A stretch of 64,000 bases of DNA from the NCBI GenBank assembly GCA_963788505.1, contig CAWBGY010000005.1, positions 434,001-498,000 of the forward strand, given 5' to 3'. Positions 18,815 to 28,565 of this stretch are shown in pieces; position 1 is the stretch's first letter; every line of letters begins with the position of its first letter. The notes beneath the pieces were generated by a model, which saw only the letters and a list, made by a program, of their open reading frames with translations, was not told where the DNA came from and did not search any database. This DNA is from JAIQFF01 sp963788505. Lineage in GTDB: Bacteria; Acidobacteriota; Terriglobia; Terriglobales; Acidobacteriaceae. Both the position numbers and the translations under genes were made by a program.

Positions 18815-18839
18815 CCGGCGGCTCCGGCCGCCGGTTTTT
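18815..18839 (+). terminator. Rho-independent terminator of the M48 gene
   Basis: An 8-bp perfect stem CCGGCGGC / GCCGCCGG with a TCCG loop, directly followed by five T (18835-18839). It lies 25 nt after the stop codon. Confidence 0.9.
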
Positions 18840-18866
18840 ATTTGGCCCACGCTTCCGCAAGCAAAC

Positions 18867-18893
18867 AAAAAAGCCGCGAGGAACTCGCGGCTT
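18867..18893 (-). terminator. Rho-independent terminator of the 18916-19152 gene
   Basis: Read on the minus strand: AAGCCGCGAG, a 3-nt loop, CTCGCGGCTT, then a T-run. The 10-bp stem is perfect. It lies about 25 nt beyond the stop of the small Cys-rich gene and is back to back with the plus-strand terminator. Confidence 0.88.
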
Positions 18894-18915
18894 CATCACG
18901 GAATCATGCGCGGCT

Positions 18916-19152
18916 TTACGCGGCTGCTTTCGGGGCCAGCGAGGCCACGTAGCTGCGCTGCTCGGCCACCGAGGTGATGACTTTCATCTCCTGCCAGTCA
19001 TAGGGAAATTCCTTGCCGCAATCCAGACATGCCACATAGGTGCCCGTCAGCTTTGCCGCCGGAATGCGCCGCGAGACGGGGCGAACCGAGATAGGAAAAC
19101 TATAATGAGAATGTTTGCAACCGAAGAAAGAATCGAACAATTCCGCGATCAT
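18916..19152 (-). CDS. Conserved small protein with CxxC (zinc-ribbon-like)
   Basis: A 78-aa protein of unknown function. The start is well supported (GGGAGGGAGAGT before ATG 19152). The N-terminus MIAELFDSFFGCKHSHYSFP has one Cys and two His; the middle has YVACLDCGKEFPYDWQEM. CKH...CLDC could make one zinc site. Similar small proteins beginning with an F-G-C-x-H motif are, to my recollection, common in Acidobacteria. It has its own terminator and no operon partner. Function unknown. Confidence 0.72.
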   Translation of the reverse strand: MIAELFDSFFGCKHSHYSFPISVRPVSRRIPAAKLTGTYVACLDCGKEFPYDWQEMKVITSVAEQRSYVASLAPKAAA

Positions 19153-19384
19153 ACTCTCCCTCCCACCGACCCTGCTTTGGGCCGGTCAACCGATTCACGA
19201 ATACTTAGATTCAATCTGCTTCAAAAAGGTTTCGACCGGGATGCCAGGCAGGCCGGTACGCGGGATGGGAGAAGCTGGAAGTGCCTCGCGGATCAGGGAG
19301 TTACGTCTTGATCGCGATCCAGCCGACCGGGGTCAACCCGCCACCATAGAAACAAGTTGGGAATCAATTGAATGGCCGGCCCGC

Positions 19385-19642
19385 TCAGGCTTCCTGCGGG
19401 CCAGTTTTCTTGTGGGCCTCACACTTGGCCACAATGGCGGAGCGAAGACGGTTGCGGAGATCGTCGGGGAGTTCGTAGAGCTGGGAGTCGCGGTAAATCT
19501 CGATGGTCTTCTTGGTGGTATCGCAGACCACGTAGCAGTTGTGGCACCAAGCCAGATGATCTTCCAGTTCGGCCTTGGTGCGGTCGTCGAGGACCCCGTC
19601 CAGGTAGTTTGTCAATTCCTGCAAAAATTCAGCGCACTTCAC
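19385..19642 (-). CDS. Zinc-finger anti-sigma factor (zf-HC2)
   Basis: An 85-aa soluble protein with the ZAS motif His29-x3-Cys33-x2-Cys36 (DHLAWCHNC) plus Cys3, the usual zinc set of anti-sigma factors that hold ECF sigma factors. There is no transmembrane segment, so it likely responds to a cytoplasmic cue, perhaps redox, as in RsrA/ChrR-type proteins. Its ATG overlaps the sigma gene stop by 4 nt (ATGA), which indicates translational coupling and supports the pairing. Confidence 0.88.
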   Translation of the reverse strand: MKCAEFLQELTNYLDGVLDDRTKAELEDHLAWCHNCYVVCDTTKKTIEIYRDSQLYELPDDLRNRLRSAIVAKCEAHKKTGPQEA

Positions 19643-20268
19643 TGTTTGCCATCTCCGCTCTCACGTTTCTGGAAGTAACGGCTGAGCCGTTCCCGCAACT
19701 GCAACCGCGCCCGCAGGAGCCGCGATTTGACCGCCGGAATGCTGAGCTCCAACGCGTCAGCTGTTTCCTCGGTCGAAAGCCCTTCCACATCTCGCAGCAC
19801 AAAAACTGTGCGAAAACTGGGAGGAAGTCCCTGAATGGTCTTGCTCAGGATTTCCTTCAGTTCCGCCTGGTTGTACTGCTGTTCCGGGTTCGGACTCCAG
19901 TCCGCGACTTCGCGCGGAACCGAATCCTCCTCGGTCTTTACATCTTCGTCCAGCGATACCATGCGCTCGGGCCGACGGCGCCGCAACTTCATCAGCGCTT
20001 CGTTGACCGCGATGCGCACCAGCCAGGTATAAAACTTCGACTGGCCCTGGAACTGATTCAGATTGGTGTAGGCCTTGAGGAACGCATCCTGCACCACATC
20101 TTCCGCGTCTTCGCGGTTTTGCGTGATGTGCTGGGCGATGCGAAATACATTCCGGTCGTAACGCCGGACCAATTCCTCAAACGAGCTTACATCGCCGCCC
20201 TTGGCGGCCTGAACCAGCGCCAGCTCATCGCTGACCGGCTCACTTACATTTGGTTGGATGGCTGTCAT
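19639..20268 (-). CDS. ECF sigma factor (RpoE/SigW-like)
   Basis: A 209-aa extracytoplasmic-function sigma factor. Region 2 (about residues 25-95: FEELVRRYDRNVFRIAQHIT, EDAEDVVQDAFLKAY, FYTWLVRIAVNEALMKLRRR) binds the -10 and core enzyme. Region 4 (about 135-190: GLPPSFRTVFVLRDVEGLS, TEETADALELSIPAVKSRLL) is a standard HTH. The SD GGAAGG is 6-7 nt before ATG 20268. The anti-sigma gene overlaps its end. Targets unknown. Confidence 0.93.
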   Translation of the reverse strand: MTAIQPNVSEPVSDELALVQAAKGGDVSSFEELVRRYDRNVFRIAQHITQNREDAEDVVQDAFLKAYTNLNQFQGQSKFYTWLVRIAVNEALMKLRRRRPERMVSLDEDVKTEEDSVPREVADWSPNPEQQYNQAELKEILSKTIQGLPPSFRTVFVLRDVEGLSTEETADALELSIPAVKSRLLRARLQLRERLSRYFQKRESGDGKQ

Positions 20269-20481
20269 CTATCCTTCCGATGCAACAATTTTCACGCCCT
20301 GCGAGCGGCGACAAAAATGTTATTTTACTTGGTAACCTGACCTTCGGCTTATTTGTTTTGACGTATCTATCACGGGGCGGTTTGCGATAAATTCCAAGGA
20401 GCGGCCATTCCGCATTAGAACACGTCCTTAGGTGACCGGAAAACACCGGTCAAGTGACCCTATAATCAAGGTTTAACCGAG

Positions 20482-21688
20482 ATGAAGGGCAAGAAAGCCG
20501 GATCCAGCGGGCGAACTGCTGACCTGACCATGGCGGAGAGAACCGGAGTCGAACAAATCGTCGAGAAAGTGGTGTCCCAGGTTCTGGACAACCACGTCCC
20601 GCAGTTGCGGGAGGAGTTGGTGCGCCGGGTGCTGGAGGAACTTCCGCCCGCGACGGATGCGGCGCCCGCGGAAGTGTCGGGAACAGGTGGATCGGCGAAT
20701 CTGCTGAAAGCGATTGCGACCATCCAGTCGGGCACGACGCAGCGCGAGATTTTGCGCGCTCTGCTGGACAACACGGTGCGCTACAGCGGGCGCGGAGCGC
20801 TCTTCGTGGTCAAAGCGGGCGCGGCCACGGGTTGGCAGGGACGCGGCTTTACCAAGGACGGCGACGACACGATTAAGGATTTTGCCCTCAACGTGACGAC
20901 GGGTGTGCCGGAGCAGGCCCTGCGGTCGCGGATGCCATTCCAGGGCGCTACGGCTGATATCGATCCGGAGTTTATTGCGCGATTCGGCGCTCCGGCCGAT
21001 GATCAGGTGCTAGTGCTCCCCCTGTTGCTGAAGGAAAAGGTGGCGGCGCTGGTGTATGCCGACGCAGGCGTGGATGGAGGCGGAAAGATGGACGCCGCCG
21101 CGGTGGAGTTGCTGGTGCTTGCGACCAGCGCGTGGCTGGAAGTAGCGTCGCTGCGCAAGCAGGCGCAGAAAGAAGAATCCGCCGAGGCGGCGGGTCGAGA
21201 AAACGGACAGCGCACCGCCGGCGCATGCCGCGTCCGCCCATTCGGATCCTTTTGCGGCGCATGCGCCCAAGCACATTGAAACCGTTCCCGAGCCGGTTCC
21301 GGCCCCGCCGGCTGAAGTGGAGCAGCCAGTCGCAGTGGCCCAGGCCGAGCCGGTGGTTACATCGGCGGCGGCGGCACCCGCTCCCGCGACCGATGCCTTT
21401 GCCAACCTCTCGCCCGAGGACGCTGACGTTCATCGCAAGGCGCACCGCTTTGCCCGCCTGCTGGTGGATGAGATCAAGCTGTACAACCAGGTGAAAGTCA
21501 CCGAGGGACGCAAGAGCAAGGATTTGTACGACCGGCTCAAGGAAGACATCGAGAAGAGCCGGGCAACTTACCAGAAACGATACGGCAACACGGCGGCCGG
21601 CGGAGCCGATTACTTCAGCCAGGAGCTGGTTCGCAGCCTGGCCGAAGACGACACTTCCATCATGGGCGCCAATTTTCGGCGAAATTAA
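20482..21688 (+). CDS. GAF-domain protein with conserved C-terminal helical domain, one frame break
   Basis: A restored product of about 400 aa. Residues 20-60 are helical (VEQIVEKVVSQVLDNHVPQL); 70-215 look like a GAF domain (REILRALLDNTVRYSGRGAL, DDQVLVLPLLLKEKVAALVY). Near 21190, beside GGG, sense passes to the next frame (VEKTDSAPPAHAASAH). It continues through an Ala/Pro linker to a C-terminal domain (HRKAHRFARLLVDEIKLYNQ, KDLYDRLKEDIEKSRATYQK), stopping at 21688. The break equals one extra base. TATAAT lies at 20461-20466, only 16 nt before the ATG. A sensing or scaffold role is likely; ligand unknown. Confidence 0.7.
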
Positions 21689-21693
21689 TCAGA

Positions 21694-24220
21694 GTGGTTC
21701 TTCATCGTTGGCTATCGGTCTTGATTGGAATTTCTTTGATCGCGGCCGTCTTGTGCGCCGATCCGCCTCTCTTCGCTTTGCCTGCCGCGGCACAATCCTC
21801 GGCCCCGAAAACCCAGCATCCGCGGAAAAGGAAGCGCAAGGCCGCGGTTCGGCACCGCAGCCATCCATCGCCCCGCTCGCGCCGCATGCACGCGGCCTTC
21901 GTCGCCTCCACGAGTCTGAAGCCAATGGCGCGGCAACTGCTGCAGGACCGCACGCCCGCCGCTTACGCGGGAGTAGAGGCCTACGCGCGGCGTCACACCC
22001 AGGAAGATGCGGGCGCGCTGGCCTGGCTGGTGCTGGGATATGCGCACGTTCTCGATAAGGACTACGCCAAAGCCGTCGATCCACTCAATCGCGCCAAACC
22101 CCTGGCTGGAGATCTGGGCGATTACGTCAGCTTTTATCTGGGCACTGCCTATCTCCAAAGCGGGAGGACGGCGGAAGCTGTCAGCACTTTGAGCGCATTC
22201 GAGAAGCAATATCCGGACTCGTTGCTGCTGCGCGATGCGCGGGTTTTGTATGGCAACGCGCTGCTGGCAGACAACCGGTCGAAGGAGGCGATTGCCGTAC
22301 TGGAGCAGGATCGGCAGCCACCGCAAGCCGATCTGGAGTTGGCCCTGGGACAAGCCTACGCCGCCAGCGGGCAGCCGGTTAAGGCGGCTGAGATCCTGCG
22401 CAACTTGTACATCACCATGCCGTTGAGTCCGGAGGCCGGCCAGGCTGATATCGAACTGAAAAAGTTGGCGTCGACCACCCAGTTGCCTCCCCTGGGGTTG
22501 GAGGGACACAGAACGCGCGCCGATCTCCTGGCCAAGGGCAGGCGATTCAGCGACGCCGCGGACGAGTATCGGGACCTGCTCAGCGTGGTAAGTCCGAACG
22601 ATCGTCCAGAACTCCAACTGGCGCTGGCCGTGGCGTTGCGCCGCTCCGGCCAGGACAAGGAAGCCAAGAAGGTCCTGGAAACACTGGACAGCTCGAACCC
22701 TGAAATCAACACGCAGCGACTTTACAACCTGGGTGAGGTAGCTCGCGACGACGGCGACGAGCCCGGCTTCTTGCAATACCTGGCAGAACTGCGTCAGGCC
22801 GCTCCCACCAGCTTTTGGCTGCAACAGGCGTTGCTGTCGGCGGGCAACTACTACCTGCTCAAACCCGACTACGACAAGGCGATCGATGCTTATCGCGAGC
22901 TGCAGTCAGCGTTTTCCAAATGCCGGCCGGGCCTCTTACGCGCATTGGAAAGTGGCCTGGCTGAGCCTGCGCCAGGGCAGGACGGCCGAAGCCAAGACTG
23001 GATTCGAGCAGCAGATCGGCCTGTACCCCACGTCGGCAGAGGTCCCCGCGGCCCTCTACTGGCGGGCACGCCTGGCCGAGGAAGACAAAGATCCCGGCAT
23101 GGCGCGCGCGTACTATCAGAAGCTTTCAGAGCGCTTCCGCAATTTCTACTATGGCGAACTGGCGCGGCGCCGTCTGCGAGAAATCAAGGCGGACGGCGAT
23201 CCCCCTCACTACGCTCTGCTGGATCGGGTTCCCGCCATGAGTGACGGGACCAGTGTGACGATCACTGATCCGCCAACCGACAACTTGCGTTATCAGAAGG
23301 CCCAGGTGCTGGAGAACGGCGCTCTGGTGGACTTTGCGGTGCGCGAATTGCAAGCCGCCGGTACCGAAGATAAGGGCAACTGGGTGGCGGCCGAGACCGC
23401 AAAACTCTACGAGGACGCGGGACGCTATGACGGAGCCATCCGGGTATTCAAACGCGCCGTGCCCAACTATTTTGCCGTGGATTTGCCCACCCTGCCGCGC
23501 CCCTACTGGGAGGCCCTGTTTCCCAAGCCATACTGGCCCGACCTGAAGAAGTTCTCCTCGCAGAATGCCCTCGATCCCTATCTGGTGGCGTCCCTGATAC
23601 GGCAGGAGTCGGAGTTCAATCCCGAGTGCTGTATCGCGGGCCAATGCACTGGGGCTGATGCAACTGCTGCCCAAGGTGGGCAGCGCGGTCGCGAAGCAGG
23701 AGAAGCTCAGGCATTTTTCCTCCGGCGCAATTGTTTACTCCTGAAGTGAACCTGCAGCTGGGCACCCGCTATTTCCGCGAGATGGTGGACAAGTTTGGCA
23801 CCTTCGAATACGCGCTGGCGGCCTACAACGCCGGTACGAACCGTGTGGACTGACTGGCTGGGACAGGGGAAATATCGCGATCCGCAGGAATTTGTGGAGT
23901 CCATCCCGTTTACCGAGACCCGGGAATATGTGCAGGCCATTCTACGGAATGCCAACGTGTACCGGCAGTTGTACGGGACGCCCGATAGGTCGCCGCGCGC
24001 GAATCCACCTGTGTCGTTTTACTGTACTAGTGGCACAGGAGATGCAGTGAAGCAAGGTCCCTCTCATTGGATTGCAATGCCGGAGCGCTTGCGGCTGTTA
24101 CGTCTTTTTACAATCTTTTCTTGTTCCTCACAGCAGGCGAGGACTAAGATGTCGGTCTGCGCGAGTAGATTAACTTTCTACTCCAGCCAAAGTCCAAATA
24201 CGAAGGAGACAGTCTCATGA
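21694..24220 (+). CDS. TPR-containing lytic transglycosylase (Slt type), four frame breaks
   Basis: Exported murein lytic transglycosylase. The signal peptide at the start (SVLIGISLIAAVLCADPPL) is followed by TPR-like helices to about residue 560. The sense then passes through frames near 22920 (beside TTTT), 23640, 23725 and 23848, each by one extra base. The SLT domain is recognisable across the breaks: LIRQESEFNP (catalytic Glu), ANALGLMQLLPKVGSAVA, TPEVNLQLGTRYFREMVD, EYALAAYNAG, FTETREYVQAILRNANVYR. The true stop is uncertain; the last frame stays open to 24220 but recognisable sequence ends near 23985. It probably trims peptidoglycan during growth or assembly of envelope machines. Confidence 0.78.
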
Positions 24221-24707
24221 CAGCTTCTGTAAAACCGGTTCCTGATGGCTTCCACACCGCAACCCCGTCCCTGGTTGTTCGCGACGCCGCGAAGGCCATC
24301 GATTTCTACAAGAAGGTATTCGGCGCTGAGGAGCGCATGCAAATGCCGGGTCCGGGCGGAAAAATCATCCACGCCGAAATAAAAATCGGCGATTCGATCA
24401 TCTTTTTGTCCGATGAAATCCCCGGCATGGGCGGCAAGTCGCCGCAATCGGTGGGCGCGTATACCGGCGGCATCTATCTCTACGTACCCAATGTGGACGA
24501 GGTCTTTGACCGGGCGGTCGCAGCCGGAGGCAAGGCCCAACGGGGGTGTGAATGACATGTTCTGGGGCGACCGCGTGGGTCACTTTGTGGATCCCTTCGG
24601 CCATGCCTGGACCGTGAGCACGCACGTGGCCGACCTGACCGAGCAGGAAATGGAAAAGGGAGCCGCAGGACTTCTACGCCCGATGGCGCGAGAAGAAGTC
24701 GGCGTAG
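24217..24707 (+). CDS. VOC (glyoxalase/PhnB-like) protein, two frame breaks
   Basis: A restored product of about 160 aa with the vicinal-oxygen-chelate fold. GGAG precedes ATG 24217. Visible parts are TPSLVVRDAAKAIDFYKKVF, AEERMQMPGPGGKIIHAEIK and YLYVPNVDEVFDRAVAAGG. After a GGGGG run near 24545 the next frame gives VNDMFWGDRVGHFVDPFGHA and WTVSTHVADLT. After 24665 a third frame ends DFYARWREKKSA at 24707. Both breaks equal one extra base. The family includes PhnB-like proteins of unknown substrate; a metal-dependent enzyme role is not proven. Confidence 0.82.
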
Positions 24708-24718
24708 CTTACGGGAAA

Positions 24719-24818
24719 CACTTAAACCGCAAAGGACGCAAAGAACTGCCGCAAAGGCCGCAAAGAATTTTCTTAGCGACCTTTGCGGTATTTCTTTGCG
24801 CTCTTTGCGGTTAAGCTT
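24719..24818. repeat. CGCAAAGG-type hairpin repeat
   Basis: Left arm AACCGCAAAGGACGCAAAG, right arm CTTTGCGCTCTTTGCGGTT, with inner arms CCGCAAAGGCCGCAAAG and GCGACCTTTGCGG. A long imperfect palindrome between the convergent VOC and lspA genes. It belongs to the same family as 14580, 36571 and 60811. Confidence 0.8.
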
Positions 24819-24819
24819 T

Positions 24820-25326
24820 TCAGGCCGACTTTTCCGGGCGCACGGCGATTTTCCGAAGAGAATTTCGATCACCAGCAAGACCGGCGCCGACCACAATCGC
24901 GCTATCGGCCACGTTGAAGGCCGGCCACTGATATTGGCCGACATAGAACAGCAGGAAATCAACGACCCGGCCGCTGAGCAGCCGGTCCCAGAGATTGCCC
25001 ACCGCACCGCCAAGAATCAGCGCCAACCCGATTCCCGTGCTGTTCATGGCGTGACTGTTTCGCCACAGCAGAACGGAGACGATGGCCAGCGCCACAATCG
25101 AGAACAGGACCAGCGCCGCGATCTTCCATTCAGAAGGCGAGTCGGCGAAGATGCCGAAGGCGGCGCCGCGATTCTCCACATGCGTAAGGCGGAAGAATCC
25201 CGGAATCATCTGAATGGTGTCGTGCAGCGAAATGTCCTTCGCGACCGCCCACTTGGCCGCCCGGTCGAGGACTACCACCAGCGCGGCAATCAGGAAGTGG
25301 AAGGTACGTGTGGTTTGAGTGGTCAT
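24820..25326 (-). CDS. lspA: Lipoprotein signal peptidase LspA
   Basis: Inner-membrane aspartyl protease that removes signal peptides from lipoproteins after diacylglyceryl addition. ATG 25326 (MTTQTTRTFHFLIAALVVVL) is chosen over the longer frame. Four membrane segments are visible, with ENRGAAFGIFAD, GGAVGNLWDRLLSGRVVDFL (first catalytic Asp) and FNVADSAIVVGAG (second catalytic Asp). The last 20 residues are unusual. One base later in phase, the sequence would read LLVIEILFGKSP, a better family C-terminus, so an extra base near 24880 is suspected; the restored frame would run into the repeat. It lies directly downstream of ileS, as in many bacteria. Confidence 0.9.
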   Translation of the reverse strand: MTTQTTRTFHFLIAALVVVLDRAAKWAVAKDISLHDTIQMIPGFFRLTHVENRGAAFGIFADSPSEWKIAALVLFSIVALAIVSVLLWRNSHAMNSTGIGLALILGGAVGNLWDRLLSGRVVDFLLFYVGQYQWPAFNVADSAIVVGAGLAGDRNSLRKIAVRPEKSA

Positions 25327-25393
25327 TCGTGGTGGTGAAAACCCTGAACCGCGAAGAACGCAACGCACGTCTTTCCGGCGGCCGGGAGGGCGT

Positions 25394-28261
25394 TTACCCG
25401 CCGATCTCCTTTAACACGGCGCTGCAGCGCTCGCACACCGTGGGATAGACGGCGTCCTCGCCCACGTGGGTCGAGTAATTCCAGCAGCGTTCGCACTTCT
25501 TGCCCGCGGCCTTGCTCACCTGGACGCTGACTCCGCTGGTGCCGTTTCCTGACTTGCCCGGCTGCAGAGTGACCGCCGACACGATAAACAGATAGCGGAG
25601 CCGGTCCTGGTAGCGCGCCAGGACGGAGAACACGGGCTCGGCGGCCGTCACCGTGACCTGTGCCTCCAGATTGGCGCCGCCGATCAGCTTGCTCTGCCGG
25701 GCCTCTTCCAGGGCCTTCAGTACTTCGGTGCGGACACGCCAGCAGTGTGGTCCAATCCTCGCGCTGTTTGGGATCATCCGCGGGAATGGCACCGCCCAGG
25801 ATGTCAGATGCGCTGGGGAAGTTGGCCAGATGCACACTGGCGGGACGGTCAGGCAGCGCGGGCAGGTACTGCCACACTTCGTCGCAGGTGAAGCTGGTGA
25901 TGGGCGCAAGCAGACGGACCAGGGCCTCGCCGATGTGCCAGATGGCCGTCTGCGCCGCCCGGCGGGCGCGCGAGTTCGGCGCGTAGGTGTAAAGCCGGTC
26001 CTTCAATACGTCGAAGTAGAAGGCGCTCAACTCCACGACGCAGAAGTCATTGATCCGATGATAGATCTTGTGAAACGCGAACTCGTCGTACCAACGGGTC
26101 ACATCCGCCGCCATGGCCACGGTCTGGCGCAGCATGTACTGATCGAGAATGTCCATCTCATCGAACGGAACCGCGTGCTGCTGCGGATCAAAATCGTAGA
26201 GATTGCTCAGGACATAACGAAACAGACTGTTGCGAATCTTGCGGTAGCTTTCGGCCACGCGCTGCATCACTGGCTCGGAGCCAACCACGTCCTCGCGAAA
26301 ATCGACCGAGGCGACCCAGAGACGAACGATCTCGCCGCCCAGGCGGCTGGCGATGTCGACGGGATCGACGTCGTTGCCGCGAGACTTCGACATGGCCTGC
26401 CCCTTCTCGTCGAGCGTCCAGCCCGGGGTGACGACTCCGTGGTAGGGCGGACTGCCGCGCGTGCCCATGGCGCAGAGCAGGGAAGACTGAAACCATCCGC
26501 GGTACTGGTCGCCGCCTTCGAGATAAAGATCAGAAGGCCAGGGATATCCGGGTTCATCGTCGAGCAGGGCCAGATAGCTGGTGCCGGACTCCAGCCAGAC
26601 ATCGAAAATGTCGGTTTCCCGCTCAAAGCTTGTTCCACTGCAGTGCGGGCACTGTGGTGCCGGCGGGGAGCATCGTGTCGGCCTCGGGCGTGTACCACGC
26701 GTCGGCGCCGGAACGTGCGAAAAGCTCGGCCACCTTGGCATTGATGGCGGGGTCGTTCAGCGGCTTGCCGCAGCTTTTGCACAGGAAAACGGCGATGGGC
26801 ACGCCCCAGACGCGCTGCCGCGAGATGCACCAGTCGGGCCGGGTCGCGATCATGTTGTGCATGCGCTCCTTGCCCCAGGCTGGGTCCCACTTCACCTTCT
26901 CGACGTCTTCGAGGGTACCGGCTGCGCAGGGTGCCGCCGCCCGGCATGGCCGCTTCCATCGAGATGAACCACTGTTCGGTGGCGCGAAAGATGATGGGAT
27001 TATGGCAGCGCCAGCAATGCGGATAGGAATGCACGAGCTTTTCCGTGTGCAGCAGCGCACCGCGTTTCTTGAGCAGCTCGATGATGGGCGCATTGGCATC
27101 CCAAACCTTCAACCCGTCGTACTCGGGAAGGCCGTTGCGCAGGATGCCTTTTTCATCCACGTTGCTGGTGGCGTCGAGTCCGTACTTCACGCCGGTGGCG
27201 AAGTCTTCCGCGCCGTGCGAGGGCGCGGTGTGAACCACGCCGGTGCCGGTGTCCATGGTGACGTAGTCGGCCAGCACGCCGAGGATTTTGCGATCGAGAA
27301 AGGGATGCTGAAAGTTGAGGCGCTCCATCTTGCTCCCGGAGAAGCGTGCCAGTTCCTTCGCGTCTTGAAGGTTGCATTTCTCGGCCACATCGGCAGCCAG
27401 CCTGGCCGCCACGATGTAAGACCTCGCCCGCGGATTCAAGCGCAACGTACTCTTCGTGGGGATGGAACGCCACCGCCATCGACGCCGGCAGTGTCCAGGG
27501 AGTGGTGGTCCAGATGATGGTCGAGACTTTCTTGCCGGTAAGAGCCGGATCAATCTTGGCCGGATCGTCAAGCAGCGCGTACTTTACCCAGACGGTTTGG
27601 CGTGGTGTCATTCTCGTATTCAACTTCGGCCTCGGCCAGCGCCGTCTCGTCGTGCATGCACCAATACACGGCGCGCAGACCCTTGTAGACGAAATTGTTC
27701 TCGTAAAAGCTGTAAAACGTCTTCAGCACCACGGACTCGTACTGCGGGGTCATGGTGTAATAGGGCCGGTCAAAACGCCCGAAGACGCCAATGCGCTTGA
27801 ACTGCTCGCGCTGCAGATCGAGAAACTTCTGGGCAAACTTGCGGCACTCCCGGCGCACATCAAGCGGTCGCATCTGCAGCTTCTTGCCGCCCAGCATCTG
27901 GTCGACCTTGATCTCGATGGGCAGGCCGTGGCAGTCCCATCCCGGGACATAGGGAGCGTCAAATCCGGCCATAGTCTTGGATTTGACCACGAAATCCTTC
28001 AGACACTTGTTGAGCGCCGTACCCAGATGGATGGGTCCGCTGGTGTAGGGCGGGCCATCGTGGAGGACATAGAGCTTTGCCCCGCGCCGCGCCTCGCGAA
28101 TACGCTCGTAGATTCCCATCTGCTCCCACCGGGCCAGGGCCTTGGGCTCGTTCTGGGGCAGGTTGGCCTTCATGGGGAAAGTCGGTCTTAGGCAGATTGA
28201 TGGTGGATTTCAGCTCCAGCGGCACGCGGTTGTTTTCTCCCAAATGGTTGATTTTTTTCAT
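25394..28261 (-). CDS. ileS: Isoleucyl-tRNA synthetase, six frame breaks
   Basis: Class I synthetase charging tRNA-Ile. The best start is ATG 28261 (MKKINHLGENNRVPLELKST). A CCCC run at 28172 then shifts the frame into MKANLPQNEPKALARWEQMG. Further shifts lie near 27610, 27425, 26935, 26640 and 25745; all six equal one extra base. Restored domains in order are the HIGH-type motif (DGPPYTSGPIHLGTALNK), the CP1 editing domain (TTTPWTLPASMAVAF, GTGVVHTAPSHGAEDF), KMSKS (QAMSKSRGNDVDPVD), the anticodon domain, and a C-terminal zinc finger (CERCWNYSTH ... CERCSAVL). Restored length is about 950 aa, normal. An essential gene cannot carry six real breaks, so the consensus is probably wrong. Confidence 0.9.
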
Positions 28262-28565
28262 TATAGGGAGCGGGAGAACGAACGTCCATTGACCGCCGGG
28301 AACGCCCGGGTTGAGGCGCCAACGGGAGTTCGGAAAGCACTGTCAGAAAGACCGCGGAAACGTGTACAATTTTCCAAAGGGTGACGTTTGCCTTAACCCA
28401 GCATCTAAGAATTTGGGGAGAGTTCGGGGCAGCGTGGACGTCGGCTTTAACGAGGTCGCCAGAGGATTCGGCGCTTTGGAAGCAACTTGGCAGCTCATGT
28501 GCTCATCAAGTTTAAGATAGGCTGATGGATTCGCCCCGCGAACGGCAGTCGAATTCGGGTTAACT
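28262..28565. other. Gap between divergent ileS and TonB-like gene
   Basis: About 304 bases holding the two divergent 5' regions. No gene, strong hairpin or RNA motif recognised. GTGTACAATTTTCC near 28362 contains a -10-like TACAAT; no matching -35 was found. Confidence 0.4.

Noticed and set aside
19365..19400. GGCCCGC ... GCGGGCC hairpin followed by AGTTTTC as a terminator
   Set aside because: Oriented as a plus-strand terminator where no plus-strand gene ends; it overlaps the coding end of the anti-sigma gene.
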